A stretch of DNA of 64,000 nucleotides from Amyloporia xantha (taxonomy: Eukaryota > Basidiomycota > Agaricomycetes > Polyporales > Adustoporiaceae): positions 124,001-188,000 of the forward strand of contig JAYKKR010000024.1 of assembly GCA_036971615.1 (NCBI GenBank), given 5' to 3'. Positions 33,243 to 44,917 of the stretch are shown here, piece after piece; positions within the stretch are counted from its first letter, which is position 1; every line of letters starts with the position of its first letter. The position numbers were made by a program, and so were the translations under genes. A model generated the notes under the pieces. That model worked only from the letters and a program-made list of their open reading frames with translations. It did not search any database and was not told the origin of the DNA.

Positions 33243-34287
33243 GATTTCAGAGTGTATAGGGCGCCTATTCGGTCGCTGAATCCACTACGTTGTCTCTGGC
33301 CAACTGCCATCTTAGACGTCTATCCTCTGTATTACATTATTACTCATTTCAGCTCATGGTTTTCAATACACTGGCTATCCGTCGATGTGGTCGTGATGTT
33401 GAGAGTAAGAATCACAGCTGTGCTCATGGTACTGACGGGGGACTCCTGTGTCTTAATGTTATGGACGTTGGAGACCAGTACTCAGCTATGAAGTCTTGCT
33501 ACGTCTCTCGGTATTCAGTCGGAATTATAGATTTATAAACTCCTCGAGGCAAGGAGTCGTAATGTGGGCTGAGTCGGTGCTCTCTGGGATGGAGTCTCAT
33601 CGCGGTAGGTCATGGAATCCTTTTTGCGTATGGATAATTCTCAAAAACAATCTCTCTGTAGTGAATACATGAAGGGTTACTTTTCATTATACGATAAAAT
33701 AAGGTGAACACCAAACCAGAGCGGCAAAGGCGTTTCGACACTTGGAGCGATTCAACTATATGTCAGATCAGATTTCTATCTATCGTCGCTGCCCTCATGT
33801 AGCGCGCGGAGTTTCTTACGCAAGTCAAGATGTGACTGTAACACTCTGATGCTGATGACCAATCGTTGAGCGTTTCGTTGATTTTTCTACTCAGGTCTAT
33901 TCAGAGGTAAGGGGAAACGATCTACAGCTTGAAAATATATTCCATACGCTTTATGAGAACACTAATCAAACGCAGCAGGCTAGAGGAAGCTTATGAGGTC
34001 CAGTTACTTGGTCACAGAGGCTCCCGGCGAGAACAATGGGAAGGCGAGTATAGACAACCTCCGCCAGGAACATATGTCTAGGCCGAACGCATTCCCCATT
34101 GTTCCGAAATTCACCTAGAAGAATCGAAGGAGTCAAGGAGTAAGGCGATCGCCGAGCAGTCGTGACCTGTCGACGGGCTAGTCCTTTATCTTACGTTGGG
34201 TCTTCACACTGAGCCTCCCTTTGTCGCCTTTTTTCGAGCACGAAATCCTCACCAACGCTGTCCTTGCTCTACAGAGTGCAGAAGAGT
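33243..34287 (+). repeat. Segmental duplication, copy B: psi-YPI1-K3 spacer
   Basis: Partner of 26015-27275; landmarks are given there. It places K3 relative to the broken YPI1 exactly as K1 lies relative to intact YPI1. Confidence 0.75.
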
Positions 34288-34339
34288 ATGGCCAGAAACG
34301 GGACTCATTATCTTGATGCCGACGGGCTGACTGACGCCA

Positions 34340-36054
34340 ATGGTGCGGTCTATCGTAATTTTGTCTATTCTAATGCAGTGGGCTGACGCCACAGTCGTTG
34401 TCGTGTGGGCGATAGTCCCGAATGAGCTGAGTTCTTCCCTCGGACACAGTATACAATCTAATACGCCCGAAATACAAGTATCAGCCTGGCCTGCTGTAGG
34501 TGCTAGGACCTTTGGAGGTCCTTCGCGTGAAGTATATGAAGGCTTCAAGAAATCGCTACTGGCGGTCTGTGAATCGCTCAAACACCAACCCAACTTCAAT
34601 TATTTAAGCACTTTCGTACGTGTAACCCTCACTCTACTCCGCACTAGTCACCACTGACCAAATGACAGGACTTCCCTGATAATTTACCGAGTGGAATGAG
34701 GACCGTTATCCGTGCTCTTATAGTCCTGTTGGGTAACCGGGAAGGAATCCAGTGGTTGCAGAATAAACGAGAAGAGGCAAATCCTTGCATAGAGCTCCTT
34801 TTTCTGGTAAGAGGCAAAATCATGATGCGCTGTAAGGAGCTGTGCCTTGATGTTGTCCCAGGTAGTAAAGCTGACACCAAGCGGCTCGCCCCTTCAACAA
34901 AGAGCAGAGGTCGCCCTCGCAGAGCTCTGTTCACGCACTGGACAACTTCCTGACTCATGTCGCAAACCTGGTCTAGCAGTGACAGCGCTCAGTAAACATC
35001 CAGTGGCATTTGGGGGATTTGCGGATGTCTGGCGCGGGCAGTACGAAAATCAGTGTGTTGCTTTGAAGGTCTTCCGTCTATCGGAATCACATTACTTCAG
35101 CGAAATACAGCGACAGAAGGCGAGTGATTATGATGACTCATCAGATCATTATTGTAGATATTAACCAATATCTAGGTTTGTGTACGTGAGATCCTTCATT
35201 GGAAGATCCTGAGTCATCCCAATGTCCTGCCATTTTTGGGTGTCACGAGCAATCCACATTTCGACTTCGGAATATTCTCTCCCTGGATGGATAATGGTGA
35301 TATTGTTCAGTACCTTAACAAACCGAATGCAAAGGATGCAAATCGGTTGAAATTCGTAATGTCAAAATCTTTGATAACTAGTTCTACGACTGACGATAGC
35401 TGCCATAGCTTTTTGAAATTGTGTCCGGGCTTCAATATCTACACAGTATGCAGGTAGTCCACGGTGACCTCAAGAGTGTACGGAGCAATTGTTACTTGCG
35501 ATTTGATTCACATATACTGACGAATAATGCCTCAGGCAAATATCCTTGTCAACAGTGCGGGACGTGCATGTCTAGTCGATTTCGGCTTGGCCATGGTGAT
35601 GCGTAGCTTGATCTCATCGCAAGCGATTTCAATCACATACACCGGTAAAGGTAGCACGCGTTGGACGCCACCTGAGTTGTTTGAACCAAGACGGTTCGGA
35701 GCGTCCCACGGCCGACCCATGAAGGCAGGCGACATATATGCGCTAGGCATGGTGATGCTGGAGGTCAGTAGTCAAAGGCCGATTGCACAGTGTAGGCATC
35801 ACACTGAGATACTCATTTTTAAGATCTTTACTGGTCGGGTCCCTTTCCACGATATCTCAGATCCCGAAGTCATCAATAAAGTCACTGACGGTCAGAGGCC
35901 TGAGCGTCCGATGGAAGCCACTCATCTCGGTCTCTCCAATTCCATATGGGGCCTGATGGAAGCCTGCTGGCGAGAGCGATACCAGGACCGCCCAGACGTA
36001 GCGGCAGTCGTGTCAGTCATCGCCGACGAGGTGCGCGGAGTAGAGAGCGGGTGA
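34340..36054 (+). CDS. TKL-like protein kinase K3
   Basis: Seven exons: 34340-34615, 34669-34806, 34862-35119, 35176-35355, 35409-35477, 35536-35763 and 35824-36054; 459 aa, all phase 0. The last three exon lengths (69, 228, 231) equal those of K1. The third intron has the shared GC donor (CAGAAG-GCGAGT). Motifs: FGGFADVWRGQYE, CVALKVFRL, VHGDLKSANILVN and DFGLAMVM. The activation-loop end is changed to TRWTPPELF (APE becomes PPE), and KESD becomes KAGD in PMKAGDIYALGM. DFG and HGD are intact. An upstream frame at 34288 matches K1's start (MARNGTHYLDADG) but shifts out near 34378, so the original start may be lost and the ATG at 34340 used instead. Confidence 0.82.
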
Positions 36055-36223
36055 ATGATGCATCTACATCATCTATGTATATATGTACAACACGGGATAC
36101 TGTAGTAGCGGCCGTCCTCTATCAGTCATGTAATTGAAGTATTTAAATACCATTAAGTACACCCATCGCCGAAGTGCCCGTGGCACGATCGGAATAGCCA
36201 CAGCGATCCCCACAAACCCACAT

Positions 36224-38479
36224 CTAATGATCCCGCCCAAGGAGGGCCCCCGCCGTCTGGTCCCGCACGCCCTGCACGAACTTGAACGCATCCGTCCCGC
36301 CCGTCCCCTTCGCCCGCTGCCCCTGCGCGCGGCCGCCCCCCGCGCGCCTCGCCGGCCCCATGATATACACCGCGACGATGCGCACGTGCGCGTCGCGGAA
36401 CACCTTCAGCGCGGTGACCGCCGCATTGTACGCCCCGCGCAGGCGCTCGTCGTCCGCCGCCCCCACGAGCGCACGCACCGGGCGCGGGCTCGCCGCGAGG
36501 TGCCGCAGGAACGCGCGGTGGTGCCGCGGCATGTACGACTGCATGCGCGTCAGGAACGGCACGGTGCTCGTCCCGGGCGCCGAGCTGAACGTCGCCGTGG
36601 CGGGCGGACTGGACGAGCTGGAGGGGCCCGGGGATGGCGACGCCGGGGCGGACACGGACGCGGTCTGGCGGACGGGTTTCTCGAGGAGGAAGTTCGTGTG
36701 CGAGTACTTGTCCACGCCGAGGAAGACGTCGAGCGCGTGGATGAGCGCGCTCTGGCCCGCACTCGGGCCGGACATCTCGTCCGGCCGCTTGAGGGAGGGG
36801 TCGAGCTCGAGGCCCTCGAACACCCACTTGCGGTTCGGGTCCGCGTCGGCGCCCTTGAACCACGGCCGGATGTCGTTGTAGAACGTCTCCGGGTCGCAGC
36901 CCTCGCGCACCGCGGCGAGGATCGTCGTGAGCTCGTCGATGACCTTCGCGAGCGCGTGCAGGTAGGTGGTGATGCGGCGGAGGGCCGTCGCGTCGCCGAG
37001 GAAGGCCTCGTCCATCGTCGCACGCATCAGGCTGAGCGCCTCCACGCCGCGGAGCTCGATCCGCGCGGAGGCGAGGTAAAATTCCTCCTCGTCGCGCGTG
37101 CCAGTGAAAAGTGTCAGACAGCGAAGGTTGTCCAGCGAAGGAGGCCGCACGGGGGATTGTTCAGGAGGCGGATTCTTGAACGCCCAATTGTATAGAACGT
37201 CATCGGAATAGGTGAGGATGGGAGGGAGTTGCAGCTGGGCTGAAACCTGGAACAGAGGGACGGTGATACAGGGCGGAATACGGATCTCGGATTCTGTGAA
37301 GGGTGTCGTATGCACATAGAAATGCATCAGCCACACAAGGACATGGTGAGCTCTCCGGAGCAGAAGTTCGGATCGCTTCAGGTCTTCGGTCGGAAGTATC
37401 GCCAGCTAACGTAAGTACCGTTAGCGTTGAATCGACAAACTCATGACAGAAAGATTGAGTGCTACGGGCAGAAAGTCACAGCGGTAAAGGCCAATAATAT
37501 AACCGTGGCCCATGTCCCACATCGGGTCCAATTACTTGGGAAAGGTTGCCGAAAGTAAATGCATTCTCAGTGAAATAGTTCAAGGGATACGCTGATCCCT
37601 CGTGCAAGGGGGTTTGAATGGACATAGGGTTTAGACGAACACTCATACGTCACGAGGGTTCTCGAAGATGGTAAACCGATCGTCATTCGATATGAAAAGA
37701 TCGTGACCGACTCTGCTCTTCCTGATCCGTGTCCAAAGATCACGCTACCAGAGGAACTCGCATAGCCGTGAGAGTTGCTCCCAGACGTGTGGTTCATCTA
37801 CATCTGCTTTCCGCTCTCTAGACAAATGGGACATCCAAGATGTCACATTTCCTAGCAGCGAGCCCGCGACGTTTAAGAGCTCCGTGGTGGCTGAATGATG
37901 TCTGACCAATGGAAGATCTCTCCGTCCCAAGAAGGCGTAGGACTTACAAAGCAAAATCCAGACGAGATGGCCTCTGCCTGGACGCTTATTCAGCCATAGA
38001 CCGGTGTGTCAGTCATAGCGGCTTGTCTGGCACACCCGGCCTCGGCCCCGCTGGTGCAATTCTTTCCGTACGAATCCAAGTGACATAACCCGACTGCGCG
38101 GGAACGATGACTTCTCCCGCGCGTAGCAAAAACTGCCCATCGCACTCGCAACGTTCCAGAGACTCACCTCTGTAACCTGCCTCCGCCACCGCTCCGACCG
38201 CGCTTCATCCGCGTCCGTCAAGTCCTTTTTCTCCGCCAGGCGCAGCCGAGCCGCGAGCGCGTCGTCCAGCACGGCCTCCCACGGCTCCCACTGCTCGGGG
38301 AGGCGTTCGAGCGGCGGCTGCGGGGGCATGAAGCCCGTGCGGGTGTCCACGTCGAAGTCGTGCGCGGCGAGCGTGGACGTGTCGGGTGTGCCGACGGCCG
38401 CCTGGCCATGGTCGGGGCGGGGGAGGGCGAGGAAATGGTCGAGGGGGATATTAGGGGGCAGCGGGGTAAAGTAGTCCAT
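36224..38479 (-). CDS. IDO: Indoleamine 2,3-dioxygenase
   Basis: Exons 38168-38479 and 36224-37405; 497 aa. It starts MDYFTPLPPNIPLDHFLALP and contains DFDVDTRTGFMPPQPPLERL. Exon 2 carries VWLMHFYVHTTP, LTYSDDVLYNW, FYNDIRPWFKG, SALIHALDVFLGVDK, MPRHHRAFLRHL, RDAHVRIVAVYIMG and the C-terminal GTGGTDAFKFV. These are the order and motifs of fungal IDO, a haem enzyme that opens the tryptophan indole ring to N-formylkynurenine, the entry to the kynurenine/NAD route. The haem-ligand region (HRAFL vicinity) is present. The single intron is 762 nt (37406-38167), more than ten times the local norm. This is the intact outer copy of the duplicated unit. Confidence 0.92.
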
Positions 38480-41155
38480 GGTCGTGAGGATGCAGAAATG
38501 TTAGCGTCGTGGTGGTGGAGGTGGTGGGAGGTGTGAGTGCAAGCACGAGCGTATAAGTACAAGCAGCGCGAGCGCGTGGAGGGTGGAAGAATGATGGCCA
38601 GCACTAGGACTGCATTTTGTGCGAGGAATTGGGGTTTCGCCGGAGCGCGTTGGCGATCGGGCACCAGAGCTCGGAGCGTGCTTGCCGAGATCATCCTCTG
38701 GCGGGGATGAGTCATTGTCAAGAAACTAGAGCTGGCGTCATTCGCACCTCTTTCCCGACACACACAACGTGACCGGCCGCCTCCGAGCTTATGTTGTTCC
38801 TGAATCCCTCTGGCATGCTGTATATCCAGGCCGTCCTGCGTGTCATCCATGCGCACTGCGTTTCGTCTGATCATCTCTCTCTCTCTCCAGGAGCGCATGT
38901 CTGTCAGAGCGGGCGAATACGCAAGGCTTGTTGGAATGTACGTACGCGCGGCGCACGAGCCGCGATTATGTCCCCCGAAACGATATGTGCGACGGCACTC
39001 AAGTACTGCTCGCGTCGCTTGCATCCGTTTGAATGTAACTCGAAATCGGCGGTCTTGAGGCGAAGACGTCGTCGCGTACGGTTCGTACCCTGTCCCTCTT
39101 GGCGCCCCTCGGCTCTCAAGAGGCTCAGAGTCGTTCGCGCAAACCAACGTAATATCAGCGGCCACTGACAGCTCCCTGGTGTCGGATGCCGGTTCTGCTG
39201 CTGGTCTGCGCACGGTCTGCAAGACTCGAACAACAGGCAGAGGGGATGGGGACGACTGATTGACACTTGGGATGAACGACGATGCGGGAGAGTAGCTAGC
39301 GTTGCAGGCATACAGGCTGTGCACCAGTGGCAGGAACTCAAGCGCTGTTCGCTCCCCACTAATCACCGCGGCCCTTCGCATGCTTACACGACCTGGATTG
39401 GCGGTGTCCCGACTCGCATGACGCCCACGAACGCCAATTCAAAACGTGAATGAAATCTACGAAGCCTCCGGAAGCGCGCAACGCGCAACATTGACATTGC
39501 CAATGGTCAGGTTTATTGTACTGGTGCAATTGGACGGTACTACGAGCGCCGTGTAGGGATGAAAGTAACTGTTGTGGTACCAGACGAAGGACGACGACAT
39601 CCGCGCAGAGCTCGTACGGATGGTTGATAGCTTATGAGTCAGCCATGCGGTATCGGAGATCCGCTCAATGGATGACATAGTACATTCTTGCACATATCGT
39701 GCGTCTGTGCCACTCCGCAGGGAGAGCCATGATGCAAATTAAGACGCGGAGCATCCCCGGCGACTCATGGGAGGGCGATAAGCAGGCGCTGCGTCACGGC
39801 GTGAGCAGTTTTGAGCGGTCGACGCCTCTACGAGGAGGTCTGTATGATGCTGACGAGATAGCCTGGGTGGCGAAACGATCGAACTAGTCAGTGTCAACCG
39901 TGTCAATGTCTGTCTTGAGCCACTCGGTCCGATGGCGGCGCAATGAAGCTTCAATGTAAAGGTTTACGCAGGCTGATGTTCCCTCGTAACGCATCCAACT
40001 ATACGGTTGAACCAAGATAGCTCAAGCTTACTCATTGACAAGTTCTCGCACTTGCACTGTGCGTAGACAGCGACCTGTTTGCAAGTAAACATACCCACGA
40101 TGCTGGCACCTCCCCATCATGGCTTACCTCGATATAGTCCGAGTACGTACGTGTCACCCTGGAGACAGAGAAGCGTGCCAGATCGACGATGGTTCTCGCG
40201 AAGCCCAATTGTTTCCTCGACGCTGGTTACGGTCGAAGAACGCACAGAACGGCGCGAGCTAGAGCGTGTTCTCAGAAGCTGGAAGCTGGACCCTACCCTC
40301 TTACCGTCGGCGCGGAAGACGCGCGCGGTGCCACTTGACAGGACGTCCGAGCAGCGGAGGATAGAGACAAAGGACCGCATGCGATTCTAGGGCGTTCGAA
40401 TTCTGAGCCTGCGGTGCGGCGCGATCAGTGGCGTGAGGAAGGAAAACTCACTGCACTCTATGTATGTATTGTTTGCGATCGGGGGATCTGGGGCGAAGCG
40501 AGCCAGGACCAGCGGCAGGAGCGCAGAACGATCATTCCAAGAGCCCGGGTGAGATCCACGGAAAGATCAGGGAGGGGCACAGTGTTCCTCCGCTCGACGG
40601 AGTGGCATGGAGTGGCACCGGCCGACCTCATGTCGTGAGCCACTCGCGATGATCTCCTGAACGAGGGGCGTATAATGTAGAGGTTTACGTCATGGCTCGA
40701 ACCCGCCACCACAGCGTTGGGAATGGACCACCTTTGAAGCTCCCGCATAAGGGCTGTCGAGCGTCGAGCGGGACGGCCTGACCTCGAATTCTGGAATGGA
40801 CATGCACGATGTTGGAAATGGCATTTGGCGAGAACAAAAAGTGGGCTTGCGGTGCTTTTTGTTTTTCAGGATTGCAGCGTATGGCGCAGGGTTAGTATCT
40901 TTTTGTATTGCGGAGGGAAGGGCTCGGAGACGGCTTCGCGAACGCGGTGCAAGACAATAACGGGCGAGATTGACTCGACGCGTGACGCTGCACAGACAAA
41001 AAGACAAGAACGGGATCGGGGATCTGGTGCGCCCGATATGGCAACTCGCGGCATCACTCCCTCAGCGCAGTGGCTCTTGACAATTAGCTCGAGTCTTTGC
41101 CTGTACCAAGACCAGATCCTCCCTGCAGCCATGCACGCCTCCTCGAGGGCCCGCG
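38480..41155. other. Gene-poor spacer
   Basis: Includes the IDO upstream region. A 387-codon minus frame (38218-39381) is open but overlaps IDO exon 1 in another frame and has no domain-like sequence. Other ORFs are short and arginine/serine-rich. No gene is supported. Confidence 0.5.
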
Positions 41156-41165
41156 CATATAAATT
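41156..41165 (+). promoter_or_regulatory. TATA box of MYND gene
   Basis: CATATAAATT, 73 nt upstream of the ATG at 41238. Confidence 0.5.
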
Positions 41166-41237
41166 CACCGCCAATATGACTCGTCAGACACAACCCACCG
41201 GTGTTCCAGACGCAGCATCTCCTATAGTCAAAGAGCC

Positions 41238-42227
41238 ATGGCCACCGCTTACGCACAACCCGCCGCCGCGAACTACTTCTCCTCTCCTTCCCACCCGCCC
41301 CAGAAACAGCGCGGCTTCAGACTGTGCGATCAGTGCGGGGCGATCGAGCAGCCCTCTTCTAGCCGCTTTCGACTCTGCGGTGGATGCGTGAGTCGATCCG
41401 CTACCCCTATCGCCGTCCGCGCACTGACTCCCTTCTCCCCCCTTTAGATGATCACCCAGTACTGCGTGAGTCGCGCTCCCGGTCCCGCACACACCCAAAC
41501 AAGTAACTGACTCGGCTTCACAGTCGCAGGACTGCCAAAAGCAGCACTGGGCGTCCCACAAGACCATCTGCCAGCACACCTCGTCGCAGATCTCTGCCGC
41601 CAAGCAGCCCGGCGGACTCGACGAGACCCTCGTCAAGAACCTCCGAAAATTCGTGTCCGCGCACTCGACCCTCCTCGGCTGGGCCGGCTTCCAGGCGCTC
41701 CAGCTCAAGCGCCTCCCCGCCAACGTCCGCCAGAGCGCGCTCCTCGTCGAGCTCTCCTACCACCCCTCCGCGTCCGAATCTGTCCGCAGGTGCGCTAATC
41801 TGGATACTTGTGCTTTTGTTGCACTCGGCGCTGATCGCGATGCGCCTGTAGATTCACCGTCAAAGGCACACACATCGTCCCCCGGTCGTATATCACCGAC
41901 AACGACCCGCTCGTCGGCGCGGACATCCAGCGCCGCGAGGAGCGCTGTCGCAGGTCCGGCGGCGTCGGCACCGCCGTGATCCTCGTCCAATGCGGGGAGG
42001 TCAGCCAGGTGATGCCCGTCGAAGTCGACGCCCCCAGCAAGATCTCCTGGGACTCGCGGGACGACTGGGCGGACGTCCTCCGGCACTTCGTCGACGCGGG
42101 CCGGATAGACTTCAAGCCCATCTCGACGACCTCGAGGGGGTGAGCGCGCGCACGTTTCCCCTCCCGCCACCGCGCATCGTGCTGACATACCCTCTCCCCT
42201 CCTCCCTCTAGAATCGTCTACGGATGA
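41238..42227 (+). CDS. MYND-type zinc-finger protein
   Basis: Five exons: 41238-41387, 41448-41465, 41524-41789, 41852-42139 and 42212-42227; 245 aa, all phases closing. The MYND finger spans exons 1-3: CDQCG, then C-G-G-C, then MITQYCSQDCQKQHWASHKT and IC, giving the expected Cys/His spacing. The rest (LVELSYHPSASESVRRFTVK, ADVLRHFVDAGRIDFKPIST) has no known domain and no SET motifs. MYND fingers bind proline-rich peptides in partner proteins and often sit in regulators. An 18-nt second exon lies inside the finger. Five exons in under 1 kb is normal here. Confidence 0.88.
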
Positions 42228-42642
42228 TCGCCGTGCCGTTTTTGGGACATTTCGGTTTTTCTGCGCGGCGTCGATCGCCGCTCGCCCCCTATATTCGTGT
42301 TCGTTGTGCATGGTCCGACCTTCCCCATCATGCTGTGTATCGTTATACCCTCCCATCGCTTTCGAGATACTTCGTTCTTGCATCTAAATTATACACAGCA
42401 TCTTCTTGGCGCATTGTATACTACGCAGCAATCCATTTTTTTCTTGGCTATAACCAAAGCTGGTGCTTATTGCATCTGATATGTATCAGTTATTCTGTAT
42501 CGCTGACCTTCCCTCGATGGTTGCGAGCGAGGCAAGTATATCCTGAGGGGGATGGAGTTGGGTTAGATTGACGACGGAACAAACAGCCGCTACAGCTCAG
42601 GCCTCTTGTAGCCTCTGAAGAACGTTAAATTCTGGTCATTTT

Positions 42643-43030
42643 TTGAATAGCTTTCAGAATGACAATAAGCATTTGTTATATGCTCTCAGATACATCAGCG
42701 GGGTGCATACGACACTGGAGGCGCTTGGAGGAAGGGTTTCGAGGTCCAGTACGCGAACGCCGTGCAGAGGTCACGGCGTGATGCGGGGGCACCCAGATAT
42801 TCTAAGTCTGTTACAGCATAAACTCACACATGTAGTCGCAAAGAAGTCTTGCTGTTTGTTAGCTAACGGAAACGAAGGACAAGGTCAAAAATTTGATGAT
42901 GAGGCTTCGCGAGCCAATGATCGCCGTCCCACGGGCAGTGCATCTTATGTGATAACTCGTTCAGGAAAAGTAGCGCGATATAGTGCATGGATTCCCCGAC
43001 ACATCGAGGTGAATAAATCCAAGAAAGGAG
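42643..43030 (+). mobile_element. Relic of Ty1/Copia reverse-transcriptase/RNase H region
   Basis: Plus-strand translation gives HLLYALRYISGVHTTLEALG and, later, NDRRPTGSASYVITRSGKVA. In Copia polyproteins the junction of RT and RNase H has an ALRYL-x-GT segment, followed by a D-A-D-W stretch and a RRST-S-G-Y-x-F-x-L-G-x-x-A-I-S-W block; the second fragment resembles that block. Frame breaks lie between them, and the catalytic D-A-D-W is not recovered. No LTRs or other Copia domains are seen. It sits just past the 3' end of K4. Confidence 0.4.
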
Positions 43031-43046
43031 AACACATCCAGGTATA

Positions 43047-44717
43047 TCAGGCCTCCGTAACGGTCTTCAACACCGTCGCTACGTCCGGGCGCACCTCGTA
43101 TTGCTCTCGCCAGCAGCTTGTCATCAGGGTCCAGATCGAATCAGAAAGACCAAGCGACGTTGCAGCCATCGGGCGCTCAGGCCTCTTGCCCGAGGTGACT
43201 TTGTACATGACTGTAGCCTCCATCCTAATCTCATGAAACGGCATATGTCCAGTGAAAATCTGAAGTAGACAATACCCTAGATAAATACCCGCACAGGGAC
43301 AGTAAAAACGCCCACTGACCTCCAGCATCACCATGCCGAGCGCGTATATGTCGCTTTCCTTTGTATGTCCACAGCTGTCCCGTCCGAATCGTTCGGGATC
43401 AAATAACTCAGGCGCCATCCATCGGGTGGTGCCCTTTCCGTTGTAGGAAGATGAAATTCGTCAGTGACGTCGTCAGATCGTGCATCACTGCAGCCAGACC
43501 AAAGTCAGCCAGGCATGCACGCCCTGCATCGTCGATGAGTATATTTGCCTGGGTCAAGAGCGATGTCATGTAAGCGCCACATGTAAGTGCCAACGAGAGA
43601 GGGTAGCTAGAAGGGCCACATACACTCTTGAGATCACCGTGTACCATCTGCATGCGATGCAGATATTCCAGACCGGACACGACATCCACAATCTAACACG
43701 CAATTTGTTGTCAGGCGGAGTGTGTTATGATGAATCGATGGGCTTTACCAGAGGTAGACGATTGCTGATCGGGTAATCCTTAAGATATTGCGCGACATTT
43801 CCGTGGTCAGACCAAGGAGACACCATACAGAATCCAAACAAGGTATCGTTGATGCCTAACAAGGGCAAGATATTCGGATGATTCAGTTTCCTCCAGTGAA
43901 TCACTTCCCGGATGAACGCCTGCAAGCACCGTTCATCGTTCGGCGCAATTAAGGAGACTAAATTGCACTGGCCTTTCGAACGGTCTCCACATCGTCGCGG
44001 TCGGAGAGCCGAAAGATTTTCAAGGCCACATTCTGGTCTCTGTATCGACCACGCCAAACATCCGCAAACCCTCCGTGAGCCGCTGGGCGTTCGCCGACCT
44101 TTCCTAACGTCTTGCTAGGTATCAGACACGACCGGGGAAGCAGTCCTTCACGCATGCAGAGAGTTGAGAGTACGCGGAAGACGCTCTGCTGTTGCTGCGC
44201 GTGAGTCTGAGTGAGATCTGCAGCCTAGATAGATGTCGTCAACGTGCGCGATGGCCGCTCAAATCGCACAGAATCTCCGCACCTGATCCAGGAACTCTAT
44301 ACAACACGCCGCATCGTCGCCGCTTAGAGCTTCCATCCACTGTGTACCCGCCGGGTCGGACAGCATCGCTAGAACGGCAATAGCACCGTTTCTCGTGTCC
44401 GAATTGTTGGTCATATCCTGTCGATCGATCAGCGGGTAGCATGGCGTACCGGATGTGCAGTGGCTTAAGCGTACGGAAGAGATGGAACGAAGTAACGATG
44501 TGCTCGTTGAACGACTGAGTAACGACTTCCTGAAAGCTTCCATGATACCTTCACTGCTTGGACTTCCTATATTAGATGTAAGTCGTCTGATATTCGTGCG
44601 AGGTGCAACAGTTCGTCGATTTGCCTGCGGCAGTTTGTCGTGATCCTCGTGTAATGTCTCCAGTATAAGAGACCCTAAAACAGGAGAATCACAGATATCA
44701 CCAGCTGCGTCCGACAT
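43047..44717 (-). pseudogene. TKL-like kinase K4 with a +1 frameshift in the activation segment
   Basis: Exons: 44475-44717, 44283-44417, 43973-44224, 43749-43919, 43624-43692, 43320-43548 and 43047-43259. The intron after exon 3 has a GC donor (CGAAAG-GCCAGT) at the same place as in K1-K3. Motifs: HGGFADVWRGRYR, VALKIFRL, VHGDLKSANILID, DFGLA, then, in another frame, TTRWMAPELF. Exon 6 is 229 nt where K1, K2, K3 and K5 all have 228. The extra base lies near 43440-43456, between DFG and APE. All other exons are in phase with no stops. A real frameshift would remove half the C-lobe; a sequencing error would make it an intact ~505-aa kinase. Confidence 0.8.
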
Positions 44718-44917
44718 AGAAGTTGTGAAGGCCTCCTCCTGGTCTGCTGGAACGCGTGTGACATCTATGATTTCGTATTTCTAAGTCCAGATCAAAGTGA
44801 GCATGATATCAAAGACGTAGCCGTGTTGAAGTACCTCAGCCTCAAGCTGAATAACGTCATCCTTCAGCTTTGCGACTAATAATAGGTGACTTGTTCAGTT
44901 GATGTCACCGAACTGAA

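Noticed and set aside
36134..37195. 353-codon plus-strand ORF
   Set aside because: Antisense of the GC-rich IDO coding exon; its Arg/Ala/His-rich product is the usual shadow of such sequence.
38218..39381. 387-codon open frame on the minus strand
   Set aside because: It overlaps IDO exon 1 in the wrong frame (Arg/Ser/Pro-rich shadow), and its upstream part has no domain, no splice need and no coding-like periodicity by eye.
42643..43236. 197-codon plus-strand ORF as a single gene
   Set aside because: The second half is antisense to the last exon of kinase K4; only the first ~390 bp was kept, as a tentative Copia relic.
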